Of a stretch of DNA of 41,647 nucleotides, positions 15,732 to 23,664 are shown in pieces (the stretch's first letter is position 1; every line of letters starts with the position of its first letter). Origin of the DNA: an uncultured Erythrobacteraceae bacterium. Its GTDB lineage: Bacteria; Pseudomonadota; Alphaproteobacteria; Sphingomonadales; Sphingomonadaceae. Both the position numbers and the translations under genes were made by a program. The stretch covers positions 1 to 41,647 of the forward strand of contig CAMLQG010000022.1 in NCBI GenBank assembly GCA_946482075.1, read 5' to 3'. The notes beneath the pieces were generated by a model that was not told the DNA's origin, did no database searches, and saw only the letters and a program-made list of their open reading frames with translations.

Positions 15732-18173
15732 CTAGCCGCCGAAACGGAAGCTCACCCGCAGCATGATCTCGCGCCCGCGGCTGGGTACGGCGCCCGTGTC
15801 GCCCAGCACGCCCACCGCTGCCGCGCCCGGGGTGCTTCCGGTGAAGGGAATGTCGCTCGACCGGACGAAGTAGTACTTGTCCGTCAGGTTGCGGCCGATC
15901 AGCGCCACTTCCCACGTATCGTCCACGTCGGCCACACGCAGCGTGGCGTCGAACAGCTCATAGCTCTTCTGCCAGCTTCCCGGCGACGAGGTCACCTGGG
16001 TGAAGAAGCCGCTCGACCAGCTGGCATTGCCCGAGAGGCCGATCTTGATCCCGCTGGTGACGGGAGTCTCGAAATTGAACCCGGCATTGCCGGTCCAGCG
16101 CGGCGCGCGCACCAGCCGCGTGCCGCTCAGATCCTGGAGCAGCGCTTCCACGCCGTCGGCGGCGCGGTTGGGCTGCAGGAAGCAGGTGTTCGACGATTGC
16201 CCGCGATAGCAGCTGGCCTGGTAGTCGAGATAGCTGCCCTTGTTGTAGGCCAGCGCGCCGGTGAGAGTGAGCCCTTCGAGTGGCGTGCGATAGGTGAAGT
16301 CGAATTCCGCGCCCTTCGTGCGCACGGAACCGGCATTGCGCAGCTCCACCTGGGTGCCCTGCGTCGTCACTGTGACCTGCAGGCCTTTGGTCTTATAGGT
16401 ATAGAGCGCGAAATTCGTCCGCAGCGCCCCGCCCAGCAGGGCTGCCTTGATACCGGCTTCGAACCCTTCGATCGTCTGCTGGTCATACGTCGACCGGCCC
16501 GGCGTCGTGAAGGTCGGCGATGTGAAACCGACCGGGTTGTTGGCGTTGAAGCCGCCTGACAGGAAGCCTTCCTTGTACGAACCGTAGAGCGTCAGGGTCT
16601 GGCTTGGCCGCCAGGTAAGCGTGGCTTCGGGCGAGAAGTTCTTCCAGCTCTTCGATCGTTCGAAATCGGGTCCGGTGATATCGAACAGTTCGTCCGTGCA
16701 GGCCGTCTTGTCGATCCCCGGACAATCCGGATTATTGCCGACGGCCGACAGCGCCACCGGCAGCTTCTTCTTCTCCTTGGAATAACGCCCGCCGAACGAA
16801 ACTTCGAACGTCGGCGTGACGTCGATCATGCCCTGGGCGAAGACGGACCAGGCGGTGCCGTCCTGCTGGAAGCGATAGGAGTTGGAGAAGGTTGGCGTCG
16901 TCGGATTGAAGGCGGTGATCGTGTGCGTCTTGGCCTTGGTGTCCTGGAACAGCCCGCCGAGCATGAAATTGAACGCGCCGTCGAAATCGCTCGTCAGGCG
17001 AAGTTCCTGGGTGAATTCGCGCAGCCTGAAGTTCTGGTAGCTGCCCAGCAGGGTTTTCGGTGCGGCGCCCGTGTCCCGGAAATTGTCGGTGAAATTGCCC
17101 ACGAAGCGGGTGTGCACCTGATACAGCCCGGTGACCGAGGTGAGCGTGAGATCGTCGGTGAGATTGTAGTTGAGTTCCAGCCCGCCGAGGAGCTGGTTCT
17201 GCCGGAGGTAGGTGTTGCCGTCGCCGAACCTCGGATTGAACAGCTCGCCGAGGCGCGGACCCAGAGCGCTGGTCGTGGAGATATTGTCGGCGCGGCAATT
17301 CTCCGGCGCGAAGCTCCCCTGCGGAGTGCCCAGCGGGCAATCGACCGGCTGGAACATCGAGGTCGGGCCGTCATTCTTGAGCCGGCCATAGGTCAGCTTC
17401 AGCCGTGCGTTGAAGCGGTCGTCCGGTTCCCATTTGAGCGTCAGGCGGCCCGCGATCTCGTCGCCATTGGGCGAGCGCCGGCTGGTCGGCTCGGCGATCC
17501 CCGGCCCGGTCGGCGCGATGTTCTTCGTCCAGCCCTTCATGTCGGAGAAATAGCCCGCGAGGCGGAAGCCGAGCGTTTCGCTGATCGGGCCCGAGATGAA
17601 CCCTTCGGTGCGAATTTCGTCCGCCTTGAATTCGTAGCCGGCGCTGATCTTGCCCTGGAAGTCCGGTGTCGGATCGGCGGTGCGGATCGAGATGATGCCT
17701 GCGGGTGAGTTCTTGCCGAAGAACAGCGCCTGCGGGCCTTTCAGGACTTCGACCTGCTGGAGATCCATTTCCGCCATGCGGCGGATGCTGGCGCGGCCGA
17801 TGCCGACGCCGTCGACATTGAAGGACACGGCCTGGTCGCCGAATGGATTGGTGTCCGCACCCGCGAGGCCGCGGATCGCCACGATGCCGCCCTGCTGAGC
17901 CGCGTTGTCGCCGATCGTCAGCGCAGGCACGACGCGCGCGAGGCCGTCCATGCTGTTGATGGCGCGGCGCTCGAGCTCGGCGGCTCCCACCGCGGTCAGC
18001 GCAACGGGGACGGCAATGGAGGTTTCGTCGCGCTTGCGCGCGGTAACGATGATTTCCCCGTCCGCGGAGGAATGGGCAACAGGACCGTCCTGCGCCTTGG
18101 CCATTTCGCTGTGCGTGCCCGCCGCAAAGACTGTTGCAAGCAACATTGTCCGCAGGAATTTGTCCCTTTGCAT
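15732..18173 (-). CDS. TonB-dependent outer-membrane receptor
   Basis: An 813-residue outer-membrane protein. It has an N-terminal signal peptide (MQRDKFLRTMLLATVFAAG, ending ...AKAQ), then a TonB-box-like EIIVTARKRDE (~39-49), a plug domain (VPALTIGD, IRGLAG, VEVLKGPQALFFGKNSPAG) and a 22-strand-type barrel ending in MLRVSFRFGG. Sphingomonads use such receptors of the sphingomonad catabolic type to import hydrophobic or bulky substrates with energy from TonB. The start at 18173 is supported by GGAAGGAACTCGGG upstream; an ATG at 18203 lies before that ribosome-binding site and is not used. It is divergent from a TetR regulator, with a 12-bp perfect palindrome between them. It is probably the uptake gate for the compound degraded by this locus. 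Confidence 0.93.
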   Translation of the reverse strand: MQRDKFLRTMLLATVFAAGTHSEMAKAQDGPVAHSSADGEIIVTARKRDETSIAVPVALTAVGAAELERRAINSMDGLARVVPALTIGDNAAQQGGIVAIRGLAGADTNPFGDQAVSFNVDGVGIGRASIRRMAEMDLQQVEVLKGPQALFFGKNSPAGIISIRTADPTPDFQGKISAGYEFKADEIRTEGFISGPISETLGFRLAGYFSDMKGWTKNIAPTGPGIAEPTSRRSPNGDEIAGRLTLKWEPDDRFNARLKLTYGRLKNDGPTSMFQPVDCPLGTPQGSFAPENCRADNISTTSALGPRLGELFNPRFGDGNTYLRQNQLLGGLELNYNLTDDLTLTSVTGLYQVHTRFVGNFTDNFRDTGAAPKTLLGSYQNFRLREFTQELRLTSDFDGAFNFMLGGLFQDTKAKTHTITAFNPTTPTFSNSYRFQQDGTAWSVFAQGMIDVTPTFEVSFGGRYSKEKKKLPVALSAVGNNPDCPGIDKTACTDELFDITGPDFERSKSWKNFSPEATLTWRPSQTLTLYGSYKEGFLSGGFNANNPVGFTSPTFTTPGRSTYDQQTIEGFEAGIKAALLGGALRTNFALYTYKTKGLQVTVTTQGTQVELRNAGSVRTKGAEFDFTYRTPLEGLTLTGALAYNKGSYLDYQASCYRGQSSNTCFLQPNRAADGVEALLQDLSGTRLVRAPRWTGNAGFNFETPVTSGIKIGLSGNASWSSGFFTQVTSSPGSWQKSYELFDATLRVADVDDTWEVALIGRNLTDKYYFVRSSDIPFTGSTPGAAAVGVLGDTGAVPSRGREIMLRVSFRFGG

Positions 18174-18215
18174 CCCGAGTTCCTTCCCGTTTCTTATGTT
18201 CATTTTATAAATGCC

Positions 18216-18227
18216 GTCAGCTGACGC
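18216..18227. promoter_or_regulatory. Perfect 12-bp palindrome CGTCAGCTGACG
   Basis: It lies in the 138-base region between the divergent TonB-receptor and tetR-type genes, 43 bases upstream of the receptor start. The position fits an operator for the adjacent TetR protein, but no second copy was seen. A GTTCAT half-site lies at 18199-18204. Confidence 0.4.
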
Positions 18228-18311
18228 GGTGATTGCGATCCGGCTTCTGGATACCGATAAACAGCACTGCGCCGTGCCGTTTGTCAACGGGTAAGCCGAA
18301 AAGGGTTTGTC

Positions 18312-18980
18312 GTGGAATCAGGTCTCAAGAAAAGAGCAGTTCGGCCGACCGGAAGGCCCAGTGTCGGCAGGGCGGAGGAGATAACGGAGAAGATTCTCGA
18401 CGTCGCTTCGCAGCTCTTTCGCACGAGCGGATATGCGGCCGCGTCCATGGAGCAGGTCGCGAATCTCGCCGAAGTCAGCAAACACACTTTGTACCGCCGG
18501 TTTCCATCGAAGGACGAACTGTTTCTCCGCGTGTACAATACCGAGATCGAGCGCATCATCCGCCCGGTGACCGGTCAGGTCGCGGCGCTGTCGGCCCAGC
18601 CGATGGAGGCGTTGAGATTGATTACCCGGCATACGGTTATCGCCTTGCTCGACCCCGTCCATGTCGGCCTCTGTCGAGTGGTGTACGGCGAATCCGTCAG
18701 ATTTCCCGCGCTCGGCAAGCTCGTTCGGGAAGAGAGCAGGAAGAAATTCGCGGTACCGCTCGAGGATTACGTGCTGCGCGCCCAGCAGAATGGCGACATC
18801 CTGGAAGGGGACCCCAAATTGATCTCGCAGCAATTGCTGCTGGGATCGTTCGGCTACCCGTTTCTGGGGGCCTTGCTGGGTGAGGAAACCTATTACTCGC
18901 TGGAAAGCCGCGCGGATTATTTCGACCGGATGTGGTCGATCTACTCCGTTCAACTTTCGCCGAGGGGGCGGTTGACCTGA
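18312..18980 (+). CDS. TetR/AcrR-family transcriptional regulator
   Basis: A 222-residue protein. The N-terminal helix-turn-helix spans about residues 20-66 (ILDVASQLFRTSGYAAASM, EQVANLAEVSKHTLYRRF, SKDELF). The C-terminal part is an alpha-helical ligand-binding and dimerisation domain of the AefR/TetR_C type. These proteins usually repress a neighbouring gene until a hydrophobic ligand binds. Translation starts at GTG 18312. It is divergent from the TonB receptor gene with a perfect palindrome between them, so receptor expression is the most likely target; the wider ATGAAC dyad sites are a second possibility. A GC-rich hairpin follows the stop codon. Confidence 0.9.
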   Translation: MESGLKKRAVRPTGRPSVGRAEEITEKILDVASQLFRTSGYAAASMEQVANLAEVSKHTLYRRFPSKDELFLRVYNTEIERIIRPVTGQVAALSAQPMEALRLITRHTVIALLDPVHVGLCRVVYGESVRFPALGKLVREESRKKFAVPLEDYVLRAQQNGDILEGDPKLISQQLLLGSFGYPFLGALLGEETYYSLESRADYFDRMWSIYSVQLSPRGRLT

Positions 18981-18988
18981 CTTGACCG

Positions 18989-19009
18989 GACGGCGGGGAA
19001 ACCGCCGTC
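18989..19009. terminator. Hairpin between convergent tetR-type and aquaporin genes
   Basis: A perfect 8-bp stem (GACGGCGG / CCGCCGTC) with loop GGAAA lies 8 bases after the tetR-type stop and 50 bases before the aquaporin stop. It lacks a T-run but is well placed to end both transcripts. Confidence 0.55.
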
Positions 19010-19059
19010 GAACACATCGGATCATGCGGCCGGAAAGTGGTCGCTCGGCGGTACGCAGC

Positions 19060-19728
19060 TTACACAACGCTCTTGGGTCGTTTGGTGAAGATTGCTTTGC
19101 TGACGATATGCGCCGCTATCGCGCCTGCGATTTGTGCCGAGATGAAGGCGGGCACGCTCGCCGGAGCAATGCCCGCGAAACTGTCGCTCAGAGAGCGCGC
19201 GATCGTAATCGCCGGATTTGCGAAGCTCGTTGATGAGGTGAACCAGTAGGCCGCCGTAATGTAGAGCGCGACGCTCACAGGTATGGCGTTGGGTTGGCTC
19301 CTCGCCGTTCCGAGAATGGTCAGGAGAAGCCCGAAGGTTGCAATTCCTTCGCCGATCAACTGACCCGGCCCGTTTCGGACTTTCTCGGACAGCTGAAGGA
19401 CGGGAACGGCGAACATCAGATGCGCCGACCAAACGCCCAATATGCCCCCTGCCAGCTGAGCCATAATGTAAGCGGCGGCGGCGCCTGTCGAGATGTGCCC
19501 GCGCAAGCGCATCACTAGAGTTACGGCGGGATTGAACTGCGCCCCGGATATGGGCCCGAACATCGTGATCAGAACGAAGAGGATCGCGCCGGTCGCAATC
19601 GTATTGCCCAGCAGAGCAAGGGCGATATTTCCACCGGCAAGCTTCTCGGCCATGATCCCCGAGCCCACCACGGTTGCGAATAGTAGGAAGCTGCCTAGCG
19701 CCTCGGATGCGATTGCCTGACGGCTCAT
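19060..19728 (-). CDS. aqpS: Aquaporin/glycerol-facilitator (arsenic-operon MIP channel)
   Basis: A 222-residue membrane channel of the MIP family with six hydrophobic helices. Both NPA boxes are present: GAQFNPAVTLVMRL in the first half and SFANPAITIARSL in the second. The Arg that normally follows the second NPA is replaced by Ile, which would widen the selectivity filter. Similar replacements are known in the AqpS-type channels of rhizobial ars operons, which let arsenite leave the cell down its gradient after ArsC reduces arsenate. The start overlaps the arsC stop by four bases (ATGA). The operon order arsR-arsC-aquaporin matches that design and explains the lack of an ArsB/Acr3 pump here. 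The symbol is assigned by context. Confidence 0.85.
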   Translation of the reverse strand: MSRQAIASEALGSFLLFATVVGSGIMAEKLAGGNIALALLGNTIATGAILFVLITMFGPISGAQFNPAVTLVMRLRGHISTGAAAAYIMAQLAGGILGVWSAHLMFAVPVLQLSEKVRNGPGQLIGEGIATFGLLLTILGTARSQPNAIPVSVALYITAAYWFTSSTSFANPAITIARSLSDSFAGIAPASVPAFISAQIAGAIAAHIVSKAIFTKRPKSVV

Positions 19729-20171
19729 GCCGGGAGAACGCGGTTGCCTTCAGCATCGACGACCTGTTCCCCGTCTTCCTTCACGAAGCTTCCCTTCTGT
19801 CTCTCGGGAAGGATATCGAGAACTTCTTCGGAGGGGCGGCAAAGCCGTACGCCAAGCGACGATACGACGATCGGCCGATTGATGAGGATCGGATGCTCCA
19901 CCATTGCGTCGATGATCTGTTCGGCGGTCATATCCGGCCTGCCAAGCCCCAGATCATCGAACGGCGTACCCTTCTGGCGAGCTAGTTCCTTCGGTTCCAG
20001 ACCCAGGCGCCCGATCAAGCTTACCAGCATCGTGCGGCTTGGCGGGCATTTCAGATATTCGATCACATGCGGTTCGATGCCCGCGTTTCTGATCAGCGCG
20101 AGGGTATTGCGGGACGTGCCGCATTCGGGATTGTGGTAAATGACGATATCGTGGGCCAAGCAGCGCTCCAT
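19725..20171 (-). CDS. arsC: Arsenate reductase (glutaredoxin type)
   Basis: A 148-residue protein of the ArsC/Spx family. It reduces arsenate to arsenite using glutathione and glutaredoxin. The catalytic loop is YHNPECGTSRNT with Cys17, and conserved arginines follow in SRTM, LINRPIVV and VRLCRPSEEV. The start ATG 20171 shares one base with the arsR stop (TGATG), showing translational coupling; a GTG at 20180 is a less likely start. It ends within the start of the aquaporin gene. Assignment is secure. Confidence 0.95.
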   Translation of the reverse strand: MERCLAHDIVIYHNPECGTSRNTLALIRNAGIEPHVIEYLKCPPSRTMLVSLIGRLGLEPKELARQKGTPFDDLGLGRPDMTAEQIIDAMVEHPILINRPIVVSSLGVRLCRPSEEVLDILPERQKGSFVKEDGEQVVDAEGNRVLPA

Positions 20172-20500
20172 CAGCAGCACGCAAGTTCCGCCAGCAGCGG
20201 TTCGCAGAGATCGGGACTTCCCTTGCAGCAGTCCTTCGCCAGGAAAAGCATGAGGTCACGCAACCCCAGGATGCTGGCCCGCTGGACCTGCCGTCGCCCT
20301 TGCTTCTCGGTGGTCACGAGACCGGCCCTGGAAAGCACGGCGAGGTGAGTCGAGAAAGTGCTTTGGGAAAGGCCGCTTGCTTCGACGAGCTGGCCGGTGG
20401 TCAAGCCTGCGGGCTCATGCTCGACAAGCAGGCGAAAGGCGTTGAGCCTTGTCGGGTGTGACAGCGCGGCGAGCATGGACAGGGCGGAATCGGAATTCAT
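20171..20500 (-). CDS. arsR: ArsR-family arsenic-sensing repressor
   Basis: A 109-residue winged-helix protein. The DNA-recognition part is LVEASGLSQSTFSTHLAVLSRAGLV, followed by a beta-wing (TTEKQGRRQVQ). Cysteines cluster near the C-terminus (KDCCKGSPDLCEPL and a terminal ACC); these are likely As(III) ligands, an arrangement found in several ArsR subgroups instead of the classical helix-4 CVC. It should repress arsRC-aqpS until arsenite binds. A perfect 7-bp inverted repeat begins two bases upstream of the ATG and leaves no room for a normal ribosome-binding site, so the mRNA may be leaderless or the operator may overlap the translation start. Confidence in identity is high. Confidence 0.93.
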   Translation of the reverse strand: MNSDSALSMLAALSHPTRLNAFRLLVEHEPAGLTTGQLVEASGLSQSTFSTHLAVLSRAGLVTTEKQGRRQVQRASILGLRDLMLFLAKDCCKGSPDLCEPLLAELACC

Positions 20501-20501
20501 A

Positions 20502-20519
20502 CATCGGAAATATCCGATG
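20502..20519. promoter_or_regulatory. ArsR operator candidate
   Basis: CATCGGA-AATA-TCCGATG is a perfect 7-bp inverted repeat with a 4-base spacer. It ends two bases before the arsR ATG. ArsR-type repressors bind such AT-centred dyads over their own promoter. Confidence 0.7.
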
Positions 20520-20547
20520 CGTTTGGCCTGTCAATCGCAGATCGGCG

Positions 20548-20631
20548 TCAGAACACCACTTCGCCTCCCCGCGCCGCGCCCGTCACCAGCGCGACTTTCC
20601 CCACCAGCCTTCGCGTGTCATCCATCGCCAT
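20548..20631 (-). pseudogene. Truncated short-chain dehydrogenase remnant
   Basis: A 27-codon reading frame gives MAMDDTRRLVGKVALVTGAA followed by RGGEVVF and a stop. The first 22 residues match the start of an SDR protein, including the beta1 strand VALVTG and the opening of the TGxxxGxG cofactor loop. The next residues GGEVVF look like an SDR C-terminus joined directly, as if ~220 codons had been deleted. The remnant lies between arsR and the second P450 gene, in the same direction as both. An ATGAAC half-dyad lies 17 bases upstream, suggesting that the intact gene belonged to the same regulon. Confidence 0.65.
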
Positions 20632-20647
20632 CGCGGCCTCTCATGAA

Positions 20648-20663
20648 ATGAACGGTAATTCGG
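20648..20663. promoter_or_regulatory. Weak copy of the ATGAAC dyad
   Basis: ATGAACGGTAATTCGG keeps the ATGAAC half and the N4 spacing but only TTC of the second half. It lies between the P450 stop and the SDR remnant start. Taken alone it could be chance. Confidence 0.25.
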
Positions 20664-20673
20664 AAATCGCCCG

Positions 20674-21867
20674 TCAACGGCGCGCGATGATCAGCTTCTG
20701 CGGTCCGCGCAGGGGAAAGGACAGGGCATAGTCGAGTTCGGTCACTTCATAGCTTGCGACGAGATCGAAGAAGGTGTCGAAATAGACCGCGCCTTCCAGC
20801 CGGGCGAGTTCCTTGCCCATGCAGCTGTGCACGCCGTGGCCGAATCCGACATGTGCCTGGATGTTCTCACGATGGGCGTCGAAGCTGTCCGGCAAGCCGA
20901 ATTTCTCGGGATCGCGGTTGGCCGCGCCATAGACCATGATGATCTGGTCGCCCTTGGGAATGCGCACATCGCCGATCGTCGCCTCGTCCGTGGCGGCGCG
21001 GCGGAAGGAGAACTGGACGACATGATCCATGCGCAGCGCTTCCTCGATCGCGGGTGCGATCAGCGAGCGGTCCGCGCGCGCCCGGGCCTGATAGTCGCGG
21101 TTGCGGTCGAACATGACCACGCAATTGCCGAACCAGTTCGACGTCGTCTCGTTGCCCGCGACGAGCAGGAGGCGAAGATTGTCGACCATGCCGGATTCGC
21201 CGATCTGCTCCTCGATGCCCGAGGCGACGAGCTGGCCGATGAGATCGTCGCTCGGCTCCACGCGGCGGCGCGCGATCTCCTCGCGGAACAGCTCCGCCAC
21301 GTCCTTCTGCGCTTCCACCCGGCGGATTTCCACGGGATGATCGGGCGGCAGGGCATAGCCTGTCATATGCGTGATCTCGTCGCTCCAGCGGCCGAAATTG
21401 GGACGGTGCTCCGCCTGCACGCCCAGCAGCGATGCGATGATCTCCACCGGCAGGTGGCGGTTGGCCGGAGCCATGTCGGCCGGTTCGCCCGCGGCCAGCC
21501 GTTCCGCCACCGGCGTCAGCAGGCCGAGGCTGACCTCGCGGATCTGCGGTGCGAGCCGTTCCAGCGATTTCTTCAGGAAGGACGGGTTCCAGACCATGCG
21601 CAGCGCGCGGTGAAGGGCGCCGTCCTGCGCCAGCATGGTGTATTCGCCGAAATTATGCGCGACGATGCCGTCCTTGGCGGAGAAATTCTTCTCGTCGCGG
21701 CACATCGCCACGATGTCCTTGTAATGCGGCACGATCCACGCCTGGTAGGTTTCGTGCCACATCGCGCGGCCGGTTTCGCGCACCTCCCTCAGCAGGGGAT
21801 GCGGGTCGAGGCTGACTTGCGGCGTATAGAAATCCCAGCTTCCGACACGCTCGTTCACCGCTTCCAT
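20674..21867 (-). CDS. Cytochrome P450, paralogue 2
   Basis: A 397-residue soluble P450. The I-helix motif is LLLVAGNETTSNW, the ExxR is EEALR, and the heme loop VGFGHGVHSCMG has Cys349 as ligand, closer to the consensus than paralogue 1. The two P450s share most of their sequence, including CRDEKNF, DGIVAHNFGE and RWSDEITHMTGYALPP, so they arose by duplication and may act on related substrates or positions. Its own promoter is likely, because a strong ATGAAC dyad lies 52 bases upstream of the ATG in the gap after the acyl-CoA ligase gene. It needs a ferredoxin and reductase encoded elsewhere. Family certain, reaction unknown. Confidence 0.95.
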   Translation of the reverse strand: MEAVNERVGSWDFYTPQVSLDPHPLLREVRETGRAMWHETYQAWIVPHYKDIVAMCRDEKNFSAKDGIVAHNFGEYTMLAQDGALHRALRMVWNPSFLKKSLERLAPQIREVSLGLLTPVAERLAAGEPADMAPANRHLPVEIIASLLGVQAEHRPNFGRWSDEITHMTGYALPPDHPVEIRRVEAQKDVAELFREEIARRRVEPSDDLIGQLVASGIEEQIGESGMVDNLRLLLVAGNETTSNWFGNCVVMFDRNRDYQARARADRSLIAPAIEEALRMDHVVQFSFRRAATDEATIGDVRIPKGDQIIMVYGAANRDPEKFGLPDSFDAHRENIQAHVGFGHGVHSCMGKELARLEGAVYFDTFFDLVASYEVTELDYALSFPLRGPQKLIIARR

Positions 21868-21919
21868 ACAACCGCCATCCTCTTGCGCTTCCAGCCCGTG
21901 CGGACGCGGCTGAAAAATT

Positions 21920-21935
21920 ATGATCGATGGTTCAT
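21920..21935 (-). promoter_or_regulatory. Candidate operator, copy 3 (ATGAAC-N4-GATCAT)
   Basis: On the minus strand it reads ATGAACCATCGATCAT followed by AATTT, 52 bases upstream of the P450 start. The CATAAT inside the flank could serve as a -10 box, so a bound repressor would block the promoter directly. Confidence 0.55.
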
Positions 21936-21989
21936 TACAGACTCGGCCCGCGCTTGTGAATACTCTGCCTTACGCATGCGCTTCATGAC

Positions 21990-23615
21990 TTAGCGCTTCA
22001 GCACCACGCCTGCCTTGTCGCGATCCCATAGCCGGTCCTTCCCCTTCTCGGCCTCGTCGCGCAGGATGTGCTTCTGCACCTTCTGCGTCATCGTGCGGGG
22101 CATGTCCTCGCGGAATTCGAGGTAACGCGGGACCATGTAATAGGGCATGTTGGCGCTGCAGTGCTCGATCAGCTCGATCTCGCTGACGCTGTTTCCCGGC
22201 TTGAGGTTGATGGTCGCGCCGACATCCTCGTCGCCCGTGCCGGTCGCCACCGCATAGACCGCGACATCGGCGATCGCCGGGTGCTTGAGGATGGCGCTCT
22301 CCACCTCATAGGCCGAGATGTTCTCGCCCCGGCGGCGGATCATGTCCTTCTTGCGGTCCGCGAAATAATAATAGCCGTCCGCATCCTTCCAGCCGCGATC
22401 GCCGGTGTGGAACCACAGGTTCTGACGCGAATTCGCGGTCGCTTCGGGCATCTTGTAGTAGCCTTGCGTCACTGCAAAAGGCAGGCCGTCCTTGCGCAGC
22501 ACGATCTCGCCGGTCTCGCCCACGGGCACGTCGACATCATCCTCGTCGACGATGCGCGCCTGGACGTCCTCGATCGGCAGACCCATGCTCTGGCGCTTCT
22601 CGAACGGACCGTCGATCGCCTGCGAGAAGCCGAGCCCGAAATCGCTGAGCCCGTAGCCCTGCAGCAGCCGCACGCCGAACCGCTTCTCGAATTCCTCCGC
22701 ATAGTCGGGGACCGGCGTGGAAATCGCCATGCGCAGCTTGTGGTTGCGATCCTCGGGGCTGGGCGGCTGGTTCCAGATGAAGCCCGTGACGCTGAGAAGC
22801 ATGGCCCGTGTCGCGCCCGAGCGGCGGATTTCGTCCCAGAAGCTGCTGACGGAAAGACGCTTGGTCAGAGCGATCCCGCCGCCCACCATCAGCATGTTGA
22901 GCAGTGCGCCGCCATAGGCCGCCGCATGAAACAGCGGCAGGCAGGTGTGATAGACGTCGTCGGCGTCATATTGCAGCGGCGCGACCTGGCAGGAGCCGAA
23001 TGTCAGCGCATGGATCTGGGTGAAGAGGTTGCCCTTGGACGGGCCGGTCGTGCCCGAAGTGTACATGATCGCGCAGATGTCGCGATAGCTCACCTCGGTC
23101 TCCGGCGCATCGGTCGATCCTTCGAAAAGCGCTGCGAAGGGAATGAACCGCGTGCCCGCATCGTCCGGCAGGACGCCGGCATCGCCTTCGTCGAGGACGA
23201 AGCCCGTGCGGATGTTGCCGCGATCTCGCACGGCCAGGAAATGGTCCAGCAGGCCCGCATCGGCGACGATCGCCGTGCAGTCCGACTGGTTCATGTAATA
23301 GGCGAGGAAATCCCCGCGCGCCGCGATGTTGATCGGCACCACCACCGCGCCGATCTTGCCCAGCGCGAAATAGGCGAGGATCTGTTCCGGCGAGTTTTCC
23401 ATCAGCATGGCGACATGCGTGCCCTTGCCGATCCCGTGGGACAGGAGCCCGTTGGCGAGACGGTTGGAAAGCTCGTGGACCTCGCGATAGGTGTAGATGC
23501 GGCCATCGGACAGGTTCTGAAGATAGACCTTGTCGCCATGTTTTTCGGCCTTGTCGGCGAGGATCTGGCCGAAGGTGAATTGCGTGTAGTGATATCCAAG
23601 GTGATGCGTGCGCAT
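21990..23615 (-). CDS. AMP-forming acyl-CoA ligase (CaiC/FadD-like)
   Basis: A 541-residue adenylate-forming enzyme. The P-loop is IMYTSGTTGPSKGN, the A5 motif is QGYGLSDFG, and the A7-A8 region is WFHTGDRGWKDADGYYYF then RKKDMIRRRGENISAYEVE. The C-terminal Lys is in RTMTQKVQKH. The GEN-IS wording resembles the carnitine-CoA ligase (CaiC) branch. It activates a carboxylic acid to its CoA thioester with ATP, the entry step for side-chain or ring-acid beta-oxidation. The start at 23615 (MRTHHLGYHY) has a good ribosome-binding site (AAAGGGGACGG). A dyad operator lies 49 bases upstream in the region shared with the divergent MmyB-type regulator. Substrate acid unknown. Confidence 0.92.
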   Translation of the reverse strand: MRTHHLGYHYTQFTFGQILADKAEKHGDKVYLQNLSDGRIYTYREVHELSNRLANGLLSHGIGKGTHVAMLMENSPEQILAYFALGKIGAVVVPINIAARGDFLAYYMNQSDCTAIVADAGLLDHFLAVRDRGNIRTGFVLDEGDAGVLPDDAGTRFIPFAALFEGSTDAPETEVSYRDICAIMYTSGTTGPSKGNLFTQIHALTFGSCQVAPLQYDADDVYHTCLPLFHAAAYGGALLNMLMVGGGIALTKRLSVSSFWDEIRRSGATRAMLLSVTGFIWNQPPSPEDRNHKLRMAISTPVPDYAEEFEKRFGVRLLQGYGLSDFGLGFSQAIDGPFEKRQSMGLPIEDVQARIVDEDDVDVPVGETGEIVLRKDGLPFAVTQGYYKMPEATANSRQNLWFHTGDRGWKDADGYYYFADRKKDMIRRRGENISAYEVESAILKHPAIADVAVYAVATGTGDEDVGATINLKPGNSVSEIELIEHCSANMPYYMVPRYLEFREDMPRTMTQKVQKHILRDEAEKGKDRLWDRDKAGVVLKR

Positions 23616-23664
23616 GTTGACCGATCCGTCCCCTTTCGCGTCCGTCGCCGGAATCGCGGAATTT

